A stretch of 46,825 bases of DNA from Rhizonema sp. PD37 (GCA_029379215.1 JAQYWO010000033.1:1-46825), one strand, 5' to 3'; positions 17,787 to 26,884 are shown, numbered from the stretch's first letter. The notes: generated by a model not told the origin, from the letters alone. Made by a program: numbers and translations.

Positions 17787-17870
17787 GATTGAGGGGGGAG
17801 AGAGGGAATGAGGATAGGAGAGGAGGGGAAGGTAAGAGGGGGAGATAGAGAGGAGGGGAAGGAAAGTAGA
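17787..17870. repeat. Polypurine tract with direct repeats
   Basis: About 84 bases are nearly all G and A on the plus strand. Inside, the block GAGAGGAGGGGAAGG occurs twice, about 35 bases apart. On the nadB (minus) strand this is a pyrimidine-rich leader directly before the TTG start. Such tracts can adopt unusual DNA forms and are prone to slippage. Confidence 0.7.
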
Positions 17871-17956
17871 TTTAAATTATCCCTCGCCAAGTATCCCTAA
17901 ATCACCCCTGCCTTCGGGGAATCCCTGCCTTGTCCTTTGCCTATAAATTGTGGTAT

Positions 17957-18394
17957 TTAACGATAGATACCGTTATTAACGCGGTCGTCTCCTTCAGTGA
18001 AAGCTGCTTCCACGTCTGTTACGGTGAAGTGATCTAGGTTTGCTTGCAGGATGTCTTTTTGGTGTTCGCTCAATCCTTCAATGTTGAAAACATCATCTAC
18101 TTTCTCGTAAGGAGCATTCGAGACTATTTTTTTAGCAAGGTTGGGATATAGTCCCGGATATCTTTGAAAAGCTCGCACATTAGTGTTATTCAAATCAATC
18201 TTCTTGCCAAATGCTGTTCCCAACTTTCTATCTGCCTGGTTCTGTTGGTATTGACTTGCCTCAACTGCCAGAACTGAAATTGATTGAAAAACACCATTGA
18301 TATTGCCAGCTTGGGCTGTTTGAGGCATTGAGAACCATCCCAAACATCCTACTACTAAACTAAAAACTGTTAATAAACATGCCAATCGTTTCAC
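17957..18394 (-). CDS. psbU: Photosystem II 12 kDa extrinsic protein PsbU
   Basis: A 145-residue precursor of the lumenal PsbU subunit, which stabilises the oxygen-evolving complex of photosystem II. The signal peptide is [20 protein letters not shown], extending to the Ala-x-Ala cleavage site in PQTAQAG. The mature part has the characteristic [39 protein letters not shown] and [11 protein letters not shown] segments, forming helix-hairpin-helix-like folds. Length is normal. The ATG at 18394 is preceded by the purine-rich AAAGAGGTAGAAA, whose GAGG could serve as Shine-Dalgarno. It is monocistronic or loosely linked to nadB, 173 bases downstream. Confidence 0.96.
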   Translation of the reverse strand: MKRLACLLTVFSLVVGCLGWFSMPQTAQAGNINGVFQSISVLAVEASQYQQNQADRKLGTAFGKKIDLNNTNVRAFQRYPGLYPNLAKKIVSNAPYEKVDDVFNIEGLSEHQKDILQANLDHFTVTDVEAAFTEGDDRVNNGIYR

Positions 18395-18943
18395 AATTTT
18401 CTACCTCTTTTCATCAAACTGAAATAAAAATTGTCAGCTAAGAGCGGTTAGCCTGTAGCTGTTAGTACTTTCTCAAGAGCTTCCAGCTTGGTTAAATTTT
18501 TGCTCTTTGACCTAGCTTAAAGGGAAAAACTATGATATAGACACAATATTTACCTTTAAGACTAATGGCTGATAGCTTAATCAAGACACAACAGTCATCA
18601 GAAACTAATATACAGCGTATTAATATGCACTTGGACTTGCTATTACTCGCAGTCTGTCAATATTGTTGATAAATAGGAGACAGGAGACGCAGAGTTATAA
18701 CTCTCACTCGTTCCCTTTGTCTGTCTAGAGAAAGCTAATGTGGAAATATCATTACCATCTTCAACAGCTAAAAACCTTATATTTCAAACTTCTTAATTTT
18801 TAATAAGTGCAGAGTCTATTTGCCTTGTCAATTAAAGTGCAACGCATAAATATCGCGGTGGAAGCCACTACTTAGAACTTGGAGAGTTCCCAAGACCGAC
18901 GCGCCCTAGCACCTGTTGGAGCGTTGAGGTAGGATTCCCATTC
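18395..18943. other. Intergenic region, nothing assigned
   Basis: A 549-base gap upstream of psbU and downstream of the DUF3120 gene. It must carry the psbU promoter near 18400-18550, but I cannot point to one. Small hairpins (GTGG-AAG-CCAC and CTTGG..CCAAG around 18860-18900) are visible near the DUF3120 end. No coding pattern. Confidence 0.4.
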
Positions 18944-19726
18944 TCAAGCAAGAGTTGCTGCTAGCAAAAATAAGCAGTCTACCAATATTGTACTTAAAAC
19001 TGCTCCACTAAATGCATACCAGTGCTGCTGCTTGTACTTTAAAGGTAAAATTCCCACTATTAACAACAATATAACAAGAGTCAGCGCCCAAGCTTTTCCT
19101 AATGGAGTTTGTACCTGCACCACAGCATTTTGCAAAATTGCGGGGATGTACTCGGGTTCTACCATCATAATTTGCCGCCAAGAAGGTATTAAGTCTACTA
19201 GATAGAAGTACACATCGGTTAATGCTGTGCCAAATAAAGAGCCCAGATAAAACCAGTTACCAACTTTACCCCAATTGCGACTAAGACACCACAAAGCAAA
19301 GGGTAAGCCAATAGCTTCCACTGGTAAATGCCATAGCGGTTCCCAACGCAACCAGCCCCAGTAAATCGATCCAGCAAACCAACTCCAACTGAAACCTAAA
19401 AGCAAATCTCCCCATAAGTAAGTAGAGGGACGTGACATCAAGGCAAAACTCAGCCATATCCAACCTGCTGTCATCATTAAACTCAGCAACGGTTGCGATC
19501 GCACCAGTGGCGCTTCCACAAAAACTGGCACGGACACCAGAAAGACTGCGGCTGCAAATACCAACCAAGTTGATTTAGAGATGACTTGCCATAATGGAAT
19601 ATCTGAGAACCCACTACGCTGTCCTGGTCGATAGATTTGAAGCAAGTCACGTACGGCTTGCGTCTCACTTACGTACGACTGCTGTGGGGTAGAAATAGTG
19701 TGAGAGGACAATGTATTGTTAACCAA
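18944..19726 (-). CDS. DUF3120 membrane protein
   Basis: A 260-residue polytopic membrane protein with about six or seven hydrophobic segments after a 45-residue cytoplasmic N-terminus. Tryptophan-rich stretches (WSWFAGSIYWGWLRWEPLWH) and PSWRQIMMVEPE match the cyanobacterial DUF3120 family, whose function is unknown. Synteny gives no hint here. The start is TTG at 19726 (MVNNTLSSH); no in-frame ATG precedes the first membrane helix, so the start is uncertain by a few residues. Membrane topology suggests a small transporter or assembly factor, but nothing specific is seen. Confidence 0.75.
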   Translation of the reverse strand: MVNNTLSSHTISTPQQSYVSETQAVRDLLQIYRPGQRSGFSDIPLWQVISKSTWLVFAAAVFLVSVPVFVEAPLVRSQPLLSLMMTAGWIWLSFALMSRPSTYLWGDLLLGFSWSWFAGSIYWGWLRWEPLWHLPVEAIGLPFALWCLSRNWGKVGNWFYLGSLFGTALTDVYFYLVDLIPSWRQIMMVEPEYIPAILQNAVVQVQTPLGKAWALTLVILLLIVGILPLKYKQQHWYAFSGAVLSTILVDCLFLLAATLA

Positions 19727-20648
19727 CGTTTTTAATATTTGTTACTTATCTTTATGTTATTTAAAATATCATAACAAAAATATCTTTTGAAGGTATTTTT
19801 ACTCTCATTTAAGATTCATACCTAAGTAGTTCACCGCTGAGTTGGGACTTCAGGAGTGAGATCGGGAGATCGTCACAGGAGGATTGAATTCAAAAGGGTG
19901 TAGGGTGCGGGGTGTGGGGTGTAGGGACGAATGGCACCATTGTTTAGGGTTGAGACTGACGCGGAGAGCGGAGAAAGGGGGACGCGGAGATAGAATTTTA
20001 AGCGCGTCACCGCGTCTGGTGTGTCAGCCCCTTTTTAGGTTTTCGAGCGTACCATTCCGCTTCCCCCGGCAGACTTTACGTTATGAGGCATTATTACGAA
20101 GTTGCACCCTACAAGGGAATAAATCGAAAGTTCGGCGTCAGGCATGAGTGTGCGCTCGTGCCAATTAATTTTACTTTTTACGAGCGCAACGCTCCTCGCT
20201 CCAGAGGGAGCCAGTGCTGTTCAAGGCAGCGTCTTTACTCTGTAAGAAGACGAAGAGCCAGTTCACTCCTGTATTGAGTTGGAGAACCTCCGCACTCAGC
20301 ACTGTTTTAGTGAGGAATAAGAATATACTTTCTCCCTCTGTCCTCATCTTCTATATCCAAGATTAATTTTGGTAGTCGCCCGGAAAGATCGACCGATAAA
20401 GTGTAAATTCTGATAATTCGGTAAAATTACGCAAGTGTTTCGGGAGTTTGGTTAATGGAGACAATTAAGGAGCAGGAACCATCTGAGGATAAGCGGCACC
20501 AGAGGCATTTAAATCGACTCTCTCCCCTCTCCCTCTTTCTCTCCTTAATACTATGAATCTGGACAAAAACCTAACCCGAAACCATAATGGGCGTTTCTCG
20601 CTCTAGTTAACCCTAACAGCAAAGCTTGTTGAAAGCTGAAAAATCCTT
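19727..20648. other. Long repeat-rich intergenic region
   Basis: A 922-base gap between divergent genes. It contains GGTGTGGGGTGTAGGG-type G-rich words (about 19890-19930), repeated GCGGAGA / GGGGGACGCGGAGA words (about 19960-19990), and several imperfect GCAGTGCTG/CAGCACTG hairpins (20210-20310). These look like accumulated cyanobacterial intergenic repeats. Short open frames inside have no codon structure or recognisable product. No RNA gene recognised. Confidence 0.5.
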
Positions 20649-21545
20649 ATGATGAATTACACGTTTTTTGCAGCTACGACTTTTACCGAGCATGTAGACT
20701 TAGGATTCACCAAATTAGAGTGGTGGCAAGTCGTTATTTTGGGCATTGTCCAAGGCATCACAGAATTGCTGCCAATCAGTAGTACAGCGCATTTACGAAT
20801 CGTACCAGGTTTGTTGGGATGGCCAGACCCAGGCACCGCTTTTTCGGCGGCAATGCAACTTGCCAGTCTAGCGGCTGTGATTACTTATTTTTGGAAAGAC
20901 ATTAAGCAATTGACAGCAGGAACATTCAGAGCGATCGCTAACCAAAACTTTCAGTCAAAATCCTTTCAACTCGTACTGGGAGTATTGCTGGGTACACTTC
21001 CTCTAATCATAGCGGGTCTTGCGCTCCAGAAAACCCTTAATAGTCCCAATTCCCCTTTACGATCTTTAATAGTGGTTGGATCGGCTTCAATTGTAATGTC
21101 TCTTTTGCTGGCGTTGGCAGAAAAACAGGGTGATCACGAACGCGACTTTAACCAGTTGACTTTGCGAGATGCGATTTTTGTCGGCATCGCTCAAGCATTT
21201 GCCTTGATTCCAGGTGTTTCGCGTTCCGGTTCGACATTAACAGCTGGAATATTTTTGAAAATGGAGCGAGAAACAGCAGCCAGATTTTCTTTTCTGCTAG
21301 GCATACCAGCCGTTATATTAGCAGGAGCTAAAGAACTACACGTCCTCCTTAAAGCTGGTTTGGATACAAATGGTTGGTTGATTCTGTTAATTGGGTTAAG
21401 CTCCGCCAGTATTTCCGCTTTCTTAGCAATTTACGGTTTGTTACACTATCTAGAAAAACGCAGCACTTGGATATTCGTCTGGTACCGCTTGCTGATGGGA
21501 GTATTTTTGTTGGTAGCCGTACAAATAGGATTACTACGTAATTAA
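20649..21545 (+). CDS. uppP: Undecaprenyl-diphosphate phosphatase UppP
   Basis: A 298-residue integral membrane phosphatase that recycles undecaprenyl diphosphate for peptidoglycan and other envelope polymers, also conferring bacitracin tolerance. Signature motifs are GIVQGITELLPISSTAHL, with Q35, E39, S45 and H48 in the (E/Q)xxxE active-site arrangement, and PGVSRSGST further on. There are about eight hydrophobic segments. Two consecutive ATGs exist at 20649 and 20652; either is possible. The TIGR03279 gene follows after 148 bases, with a perfect 12-bp hairpin between them. Confidence 0.96.
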   Translation: MMNYTFFAATTFTEHVDLGFTKLEWWQVVILGIVQGITELLPISSTAHLRIVPGLLGWPDPGTAFSAAMQLASLAAVITYFWKDIKQLTAGTFRAIANQNFQSKSFQLVLGVLLGTLPLIIAGLALQKTLNSPNSPLRSLIVVGSASIVMSLLLALAEKQGDHERDFNQLTLRDAIFVGIAQAFALIPGVSRSGSTLTAGIFLKMERETAARFSFLLGIPAVILAGAKELHVLLKAGLDTNGWLILLIGLSSASISAFLAIYGLLHYLEKRSTWIFVWYRLLMGVFLLVAVQIGLLRN

Positions 21546-21551
21546 TAGCAA

Positions 21552-21587
21552 TTAGATATTAGCGATTAGTTAATTGCTAATATCTAA
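21552..21587 (+). terminator. Hairpin downstream of uppP
   Basis: A perfect 12-bp stem, TTAGATATTAGC (21552-21563) and GCTAATATCTAA (21576-21587), with a 12-base loop, starts 6 bases after the uppP stop codon. It is A/T-rich and has no strong T-run, so it may be an attenuator or mRNA 3'-end stabiliser rather than a full terminator. Confidence 0.5.
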
Positions 21588-21693
21588 ACTTATACCAATT
21601 TTCAAAAATGTTCGCGACCATAAGATTGCTTTTTATAACCTAAATACAGACAGCGCTTTCCAATCCAAAATCTAAAATCCAAAATATTATATT

Positions 21694-23022
21694 ATGAGTC
21701 TTTCGATTCGTCCTGCCTCAATTACAAAAATTGTTCCCGACTCCATTGCTGCTGAAATTGGCTTTGAAGTAGGGGATGCCATTGTTGCTATCAATGGAAC
21801 TCGTCCCCGTGACTTGATTGACTATAAATTCTTGTGCGCTGATGATGTCCTAGAACTGGAAGTCTTAGACGCTACTGGTAAAACCCATCATGTTGAAATC
21901 GAAAAAGATTACGACGAGGATCTCGGACTTGAGTTTGCAACAGCACTGTTTGATGGATTAATTCAGTGCAACAACCACTGTCCGTTTTGCTTTATCGATC
22001 AACAACCACCAGGGAAACGCTCAACCTTATATTTCAAAGACGACGATTACCGACTGAGCTTTCTGTATGGCTCCTACCTAACCTTAACTAATTTGTCACA
22101 AAGGGAATGGCAGCGGATTGAACAGATGCGGTTATCTCCATTGTATGTTTCGGTTCATGCTACTGATCCCGAAGTCAGAATTAGACTGCTCAAGAATCAG
22201 CGTGCGGGACAAATTTTGGACCAAATCAAGTGGTTTCAAAAAAAGAGACTTCAAATTCATGCACAAGTTGTTTTATGTCCTGGTATAAATGATAGCATAC
22301 AATTAGAAAAAACCTTACGGGATTTAGCATCTTTTCATACTGGCGAAGTACCTGCAGTTGCTTCTGTGGCTGTTGTACCAGTTGGTTTGACGCGGTTTCG
22401 CTCTGAAGCAGACGAACTGACACCTGTAACAAAATCAATGGCTGTTGAAGTTATTTCCCAAGTGCGATCGCTCTCAAAGGAATTTCGTCAACAGTTTGGT
22501 TCCACCTTTGCTTGGTTAGCGGATGAGTGGTTCTTAATTGCGGGTGAGGAATTACCAGACGAATCCGAATATGAAGATTATCCTCAAATCGATAACGGTG
22601 TTGGTTCTATTCACTTGTTTATCAAGCAATTTGTCACAGCAGCCCAAAAGCTTTTACCGTCAAAAGTGAAGACACGAAAACTAACCTGGGTTGTTGGTAA
22701 TGCTGTTGAACAAGCTTTTCAACCTATTCTCAAGCGATTGAATTTGGTTGAGGGTTTAGAAGTTAACATGCGTGCTTTAAATAGCGATTATTGGGGACAA
22801 AGCATCACTGTCACAGGTTTGCTCACTGGTCATGACTTACTTTTAAACTTACAGGGTCAAGATTTAGGAGATGGAATTTTACTGCCCAGTATTATGTTAA
22901 AACATGGTGAATCGGTATTTTTAGATGATATAAGTATTGAGGAAGTTGCTGGCAAACTGAATACAATAATATTCCCGGTAGCAGGTGTTGAAGAATTAAT
23001 CAAGACCTGTATCAAATCGTGA
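21694..23022 (+). CDS. TIGR03279 family PDZ/radical-SAM/DUF512 protein
   Basis: A 442-residue protein with an N-terminal PDZ-like domain (ITKIVPDSIAAEIGFEVGDA, about residues 8-70), a radical-SAM-type core with C92, C96 and C99 in CNNHCPFCF (CxxxCxxC), and a C-terminal DUF512 region (from about residue 235). The combination defines the TIGR03279 family, found in cyanobacteria and Firmicutes, with no established biochemical function. The three cysteines should hold a [4Fe-4S] cluster that cleaves S-adenosylmethionine. Its position beside uppP is one I recall from other cyanobacteria. No signal peptide, so cytoplasmic. Confidence 0.88.
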   Translation: MSLSIRPASITKIVPDSIAAEIGFEVGDAIVAINGTRPRDLIDYKFLCADDVLELEVLDATGKTHHVEIEKDYDEDLGLEFATALFDGLIQCNNHCPFCFIDQQPPGKRSTLYFKDDDYRLSFLYGSYLTLTNLSQREWQRIEQMRLSPLYVSVHATDPEVRIRLLKNQRAGQILDQIKWFQKKRLQIHAQVVLCPGINDSIQLEKTLRDLASFHTGEVPAVASVAVVPVGLTRFRSEADELTPVTKSMAVEVISQVRSLSKEFRQQFGSTFAWLADEWFLIAGEELPDESEYEDYPQIDNGVGSIHLFIKQFVTAAQKLLPSKVKTRKLTWVVGNAVEQAFQPILKRLNLVEGLEVNMRALNSDYWGQSITVTGLLTGHDLLLNLQGQDLGDGILLPSIMLKHGESVFLDDISIEEVAGKLNTIIFPVAGVEELIKTCIKS

Positions 23023-23170
23023 GTATTTATTTGTCAGCAGTTTGCAATCGGCTAGGAAAAAATTCGTATATCTAGACTATATAACTATAGTTCTAATGAG
23101 TTGTAAAAGCTGATATTGGACTAATGACATCCTAATACTCGCATCAAAATGACAAATGATCAATTAACTA

Positions 23171-25876
23171 ATGTTTAAAATCAAAAAAACAAAACTATTT
23201 ATTCTTAAAGTCCCATTTTTTATTATTTATCTGTTGAATATTTCGCCCGTGATGGCGGCGACCTCAGAACCTGTATTGAGCATAGTTCAGAGCCAAGAAA
23301 ATGCGAATCAGTGGACAGGGATAACAAATCGCTTGCAGACAGCAGGAGTAAAATACTGTGTCATTCCTTTAGCTAACGTTCAGAGTGCGGGAGATTGGGG
23401 AGAGCGCAAGGTGTTATTTTTACCAAATGTGGAGGTATTAACACCATCACAAGCGATCGCCTTAGAAGAATGGATGAGTAAGGGTGGGCGACTCATTGCC
23501 AGTGGGCCTGCTGGTAGTCTGTCAGCGCCGGGAGTGCGCCAGTTATTACAAACGCTTTTAGGAGGTTATTGGGGATTCAGCCTCAATGGTTCGCAACAGC
23601 TACAGCCTTCAAAAGCCAAGACGCATGAATGGGCAAGCGACAACAAACTCTTTGGCAATGTACGCGGTGGGGTTGTGGTTCCTGACGATGTAGCTACCGC
23701 TCAAACAACTGCTGTTTGGAATTCTAAAGATAATCCTGCAGCAGTGGTAGCAACTGATCGTTCTACTTTTTTCGGATGGCGTTGGGGAGTAGATGCAGCT
23801 TCACCAGCTTCAATAGACACGGCATGGTTACAAGCTGCCCTGAAGCGTTATCTAGCAACGCCCTCGGCTACGAAAACTATAGAAGGCAGTTCTAAAAGCT
23901 GCTCCACATCAGTAGTTGCTTCTAGAGACACGGCAACAAGAGGACGCTCTAGCATATCAGAGCGTCCTCCACTTTCCACTTTCTCTTCTTCCCCTCCTGT
24001 GAAGACTGCCGTTGCTCCTCAACCTAGACCAATTCAGCGCAACCTCACACCCCAAAGGTCAGATGAAGCTATCGATAAACTTGAACAACAGGTGCGTCTG
24101 AATGTTGCACCGAACTCACAAACGCCGATCAACAGTGCCGAAGCGATCGCTCTTCAGCAAGAATTAGAACATCTCATTGGTAGAGTCCAGAGTGCCAATT
24201 TAGCTGCCTCAGTCATTTCCGATAAATCCCCGTCTGTAAAGGCTCAGCAAGTACAAGTGGCATCAACAAGACTGAGCACACCAGTTTTAAACACAGAGCA
24301 AGTCTTAGCAAAGTCTAGGGAAGTAGCCAAAAACTTGCAGCAATTGATTGCCCAAAAAAAGTACACTGAGGCTCGTCAGCAGTGGTTGATGGCAAAAGCT
24401 GATTTGTGGCAGCAGTTTCCCGTGGATAGGCGATTGGCTCAACCAGAAATCCGGGCAATGTGGCTGGATCGCGGGACAATTGTCCGTGCTGGGAGTGAGC
24501 AGAGACTGGCTCAGATTTTCGACCGCATGGCACAAGCCGGAGTGAATACCGTATTTTTTGAAACCATTAACGCTGGTTATACTATTTATCCCAGCCAAAT
24601 TGCACCGCAGCAAAACCCATTATCTCATGGTTGGGACCCACTAGAAGCGGCAGTTAAGTTAGCTCACGAACGAGGTATGGAATTGCATGCTTGGGTGTGG
24701 ACTTTTGCTGCGGGTAACAAACGCCACAATGAAATTCTCAACCTGAATCCTGATTATTTAGGACCAGTGCTAGCTGCTCATCCTGATTGGGCTGACTATG
24801 ATAACCGAGGGCAGACAATATCGCTTGGTCAAAGTAAACCATTCTTCGACCCAGCTAATCCCCAAGTACGCCAGTACCTACTCAGCTTGTACGAAGAGAT
24901 TGTCACCCGTTACAAAGTTGATGGTTTACAGCTAGATTACATTCGCTATCCCTTCCAAAACTCAGCCCAAGGAGTGACTTATGGTTATGGGAAAGCGGCA
25001 AGAGCGCAATTTCAGCAACTGACTGGTGTAGATCCAGTGAATATTTCTCCAACTCAGCAGGATCTGTGGCAAAAGTGGACAGAATTTCGCACCCAGAAAA
25101 TTGATAGTTTTGTTGCTCAAGTGTCACAGCAACTGCGACAAAAACAACCCAATCTGATTTTATCGGTTGCAGTATTTCCCCTTCCAGAACTTGAACGCAT
25201 TCAGAAAATCCAACAGCACTGGGAAGTCTGGGCACAGCGTGGTGATGTAGACATCATCGTCCCTATGACTTATGCTCAAGATACACTCAGCTTTGAGCGA
25301 TTAGCACAACCGTGGCTCACCACCAGACAATTAGGTTCTGCCTTGTTAGTACCTGGAATTCGCCTGCTTTCCATGCCCACCCTGGGGACATTCGATCAAA
25401 TTCAACAAGTCAGAGATTCGCCCGTGAGTGGCTATGCCCTCTTTGCTGCGGAAAATTTCAGCAATGATCTCTACAAAGTTTTTAATAGCACTCAAGGCAG
25501 TGTGCAACATACAAGACTTGAACCAATTCCTCAACGTCAGCCTTTTCAAACAGCTGCTGCTCGTTACACAACTTTACAACAAGAATGGAAGTTTGTTTTC
25601 CAAAACAACCAGTTGCGAGTGCCAGCTACGATGATCTCAGACTTTAACTCGCAAGCCGACATTTTGCAAAGCGCTTTGAATCAGCTTGCGGCTGAACCGA
25701 ATACCAGTAGATTGATAGCAACAAAAGCCTCGCTAGCTCGCTTTCAGTCGCAGTTTAGGGAATGGATGCGCTTACAAGCTATAGACAATCCCTATCAAGT
25801 CAAAGTTTGGGAAAATCATCTCATTATGATCGAAAAGCTATTGAGTTACGGCGAAAGAAAGCGATCGCGCTTTTAA
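23171..25876 (+). CDS. GHL10-type glycoside-hydrolase-like exported protein
   Basis: A 901-residue exported protein. A signal peptide covers about residues 1-29. It is followed by an N-terminal domain (about 32-220) reminiscent of glutamine-amidotransferase-like folds (VLFLPNVEVLTPSQAIALEE), a Ser/Thr/Pro-rich linker (about 230-300), a helical segment (about 325-420), then the GHL10 (DUF187) TIM barrel from E426 with EIRAMWLDRG, NTVFFETINAGY, ELHAWVWTF and DGLQLDYIRYP (about 584). The last 120 residues are helical. Family members are putative glycosidases on envelope or surface polysaccharides; activity is not demonstrated by sequence. A palindrome is inserted in frame in the linker (23940-23969), and a nested hairpin overlaps the stop codon. 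Confidence 0.85.
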   Translation: MFKIKKTKLFILKVPFFIIYLLNISPVMAATSEPVLSIVQSQENANQWTGITNRLQTAGVKYCVIPLANVQSAGDWGERKVLFLPNVEVLTPSQAIALEEWMSKGGRLIASGPAGSLSAPGVRQLLQTLLGGYWGFSLNGSQQLQPSKAKTHEWASDNKLFGNVRGGVVVPDDVATAQTTAVWNSKDNPAAVVATDRSTFFGWRWGVDAASPASIDTAWLQAALKRYLATPSATKTIEGSSKSCSTSVVASRDTATRGRSSISERPPLSTFSSSPPVKTAVAPQPRPIQRNLTPQRSDEAIDKLEQQVRLNVAPNSQTPINSAEAIALQQELEHLIGRVQSANLAASVISDKSPSVKAQQVQVASTRLSTPVLNTEQVLAKSREVAKNLQQLIAQKKYTEARQQWLMAKADLWQQFPVDRRLAQPEIRAMWLDRGTIVRAGSEQRLAQIFDRMAQAGVNTVFFETINAGYTIYPSQIAPQQNPLSHGWDPLEAAVKLAHERGMELHAWVWTFAAGNKRHNEILNLNPDYLGPVLAAHPDWADYDNRGQTISLGQSKPFFDPANPQVRQYLLSLYEEIVTRYKVDGLQLDYIRYPFQNSAQGVTYGYGKAARAQFQQLTGVDPVNISPTQQDLWQKWTEFRTQKIDSFVAQVSQQLRQKQPNLILSVAVFPLPELERIQKIQQHWEVWAQRGDVDIIVPMTYAQDTLSFERLAQPWLTTRQLGSALLVPGIRLLSMPTLGTFDQIQQVRDSPVSGYALFAAENFSNDLYKVFNSTQGSVQHTRLEPIPQRQPFQTAAARYTTLQQEWKFVFQNNQLRVPATMISDFNSQADILQSALNQLAAEPNTSRLIATKASLARFQSQFREWMRLQAIDNPYQVKVWENHLIMIEKLLSYGERKRSRF
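23940..23969. repeat. Perfect 11-bp palindrome inside coding linker
   Basis: GAGGACGCTCT (23940-23950) and AGAGCGTCCTC (23959-23969) form a perfect inverted repeat with an 8-base loop. It lies in the low-complexity linker of the GHL10 gene and keeps the frame. It looks like an intergenic-type palindromic repeat that landed in a tolerant site. Confidence 0.75.
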
Positions 25877-25890
25877 CTTCTTCGCCGTAA
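25846..25890 (+). terminator. Nested hairpin over the stop codon of the GHL10 gene
   Basis: TTACGGCGAA (25846-25855) pairs with TTCGCCGTAA (25881-25890). Inside, AAAGCG-ATCG-CGCTTT forms a second hairpin around a HIP1 site. The TAA stop (25874-25876) is within the structure. A further hairpin, ACTATAACGG (25898-25907) with CCGTATAGT (25912-25920), follows. Together they probably end transcription. Confidence 0.5.
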
Positions 25891-26157
25891 GTCCCCTACT
25901 ATAACGGTACTCCGTATAGTGGCGGGATATGTAGTTGACGGAGCTTTGAGTATAAGCAAGATCTCCGTTTGATACAGTGTCAAAATATTAAATAATAGTT
26001 AAATATATCATAGACTTACATATTGCGAGCCAGTCTATTGTAATCAGATATGCACGCCTGAACGCAGAGGCTCTCAGTACCATCCTTAGACTCAGTCATT
26101 GACTTTTCTCCTAAGAGTGTTGCATCCTATACATCATTATTAGATGTAATTACGCTC

Positions 26158-26784
26158 ATGAGTCAATGCCAGTCACAAGCAAGTTATGTCTTGATTGTAG
26201 AACTTAGTCAGTACCAGATTCTCCCGACGGGAGTTGAAGCAAGCGTGCAGGTATTAGAATGCTTCACAGAACAGGATTTGCGGATTCTATCTTCAAGCAT
26301 TGACTTCAAAACAGCCATAATTTCTGAAGTTATGAATATTTTAGTCATTGGCTTGAAGCAGTCTGAGATTTACGATATCTCATCAGCACTGTCAATTTCG
26401 TGTCAGTATAATTTGCCTTCACTGTCACTTGTTTATGAGGCAGATAAAATTATTGCATTTACCACGAAGGAAAGCATTTATCAAGTAATTGAACAAGAAG
26501 TAGGAGAAAACGCACAAACAGAAGAACGACTGCGTTTGTTAGAGTTAGCTGTTGATCATGCCAACGATGCCATTCTTATTGCAGAAGCTGATCCACTTGA
26601 TGAACCGTTGGGATCTCGCATAGTCTATATCAACAAAGCCTTTATTTTGATGATTGGCAGGTTAGTTTCTAAAATTGTAGGCGAAACATGGGGTATTTTA
26701 CATGGAGAGAAAACCTCTTACAGTCACTTAGAGAGAATTCGTGCCGCACTCCAAAGTAGTTTGTCAATCAGTACAAGTAATTAG
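26158..26784 (+). CDS. Truncated PAS-domain signalling protein
   Basis: A 208-residue protein. Residues 1-115 are unassigned (ASYVLIVELSQYQILPTGVE). Residues about 125-195 are the first half of a PAS domain (RLRLLELAVDHANDAILIAEADPL, then SRIVYINKAFILMIGRLVSK), ending at LERIRAALQSS. Family PAS domains continue for another 40-50 residues (the V-E-L-x-N-Y-x-K-D-G region), and this block normally precedes further PAS, kinase or GGDEF domains. Here the frame ends shortly after, with CTAAC/TATCCAC-type repeats instead, so the 3' part appears deleted. The REC-EAL gene follows after 100 bases. It is probably a remnant, or possibly a functional short sensor. Confidence 0.55.
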   Translation: MSQCQSQASYVLIVELSQYQILPTGVEASVQVLECFTEQDLRILSSSIDFKTAIISEVMNILVIGLKQSEIYDISSALSISCQYNLPSLSLVYEADKIIAFTTKESIYQVIEQEVGENAQTEERLRLLELAVDHANDAILIAEADPLDEPLGSRIVYINKAFILMIGRLVSKIVGETWGILHGEKTSYSHLERIRAALQSSLSISTSN

Positions 26785-26831
26785 CGGATAGTAGTTAGGA
26801 GTTAGGAATAAATAATAAGCAACAACTACTA

Positions 26832-26881
26832 ACTATCCACTATCCACCTACTCACAACTATCCACTATCCACCTACTCACA
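26832..26881. repeat. Perfect 25-bp tandem duplication
   Basis: Two identical 25-base units (26832-26856 and 26857-26881), each with two CTATCCA words and ending in CCTACTCAC, sit directly before the ATG at 26885. The second copy ends three bases from the start codon and replaces any recognisable Shine-Dalgarno sequence. Confidence 0.85.
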
Positions 26882-26884
26882 AGT

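Noticed and set aside
19884..20277. Two overlapping open frames in the repeat-rich gap
   Set aside because: Their translations follow G-rich and palindromic repeats (Arg/Cys-rich, no fold pattern) and match nothing known.
26832..26881. CRISPR-like direct repeats
   Set aside because: Only two units, directly adjacent without spacers, so it is a plain tandem duplication.
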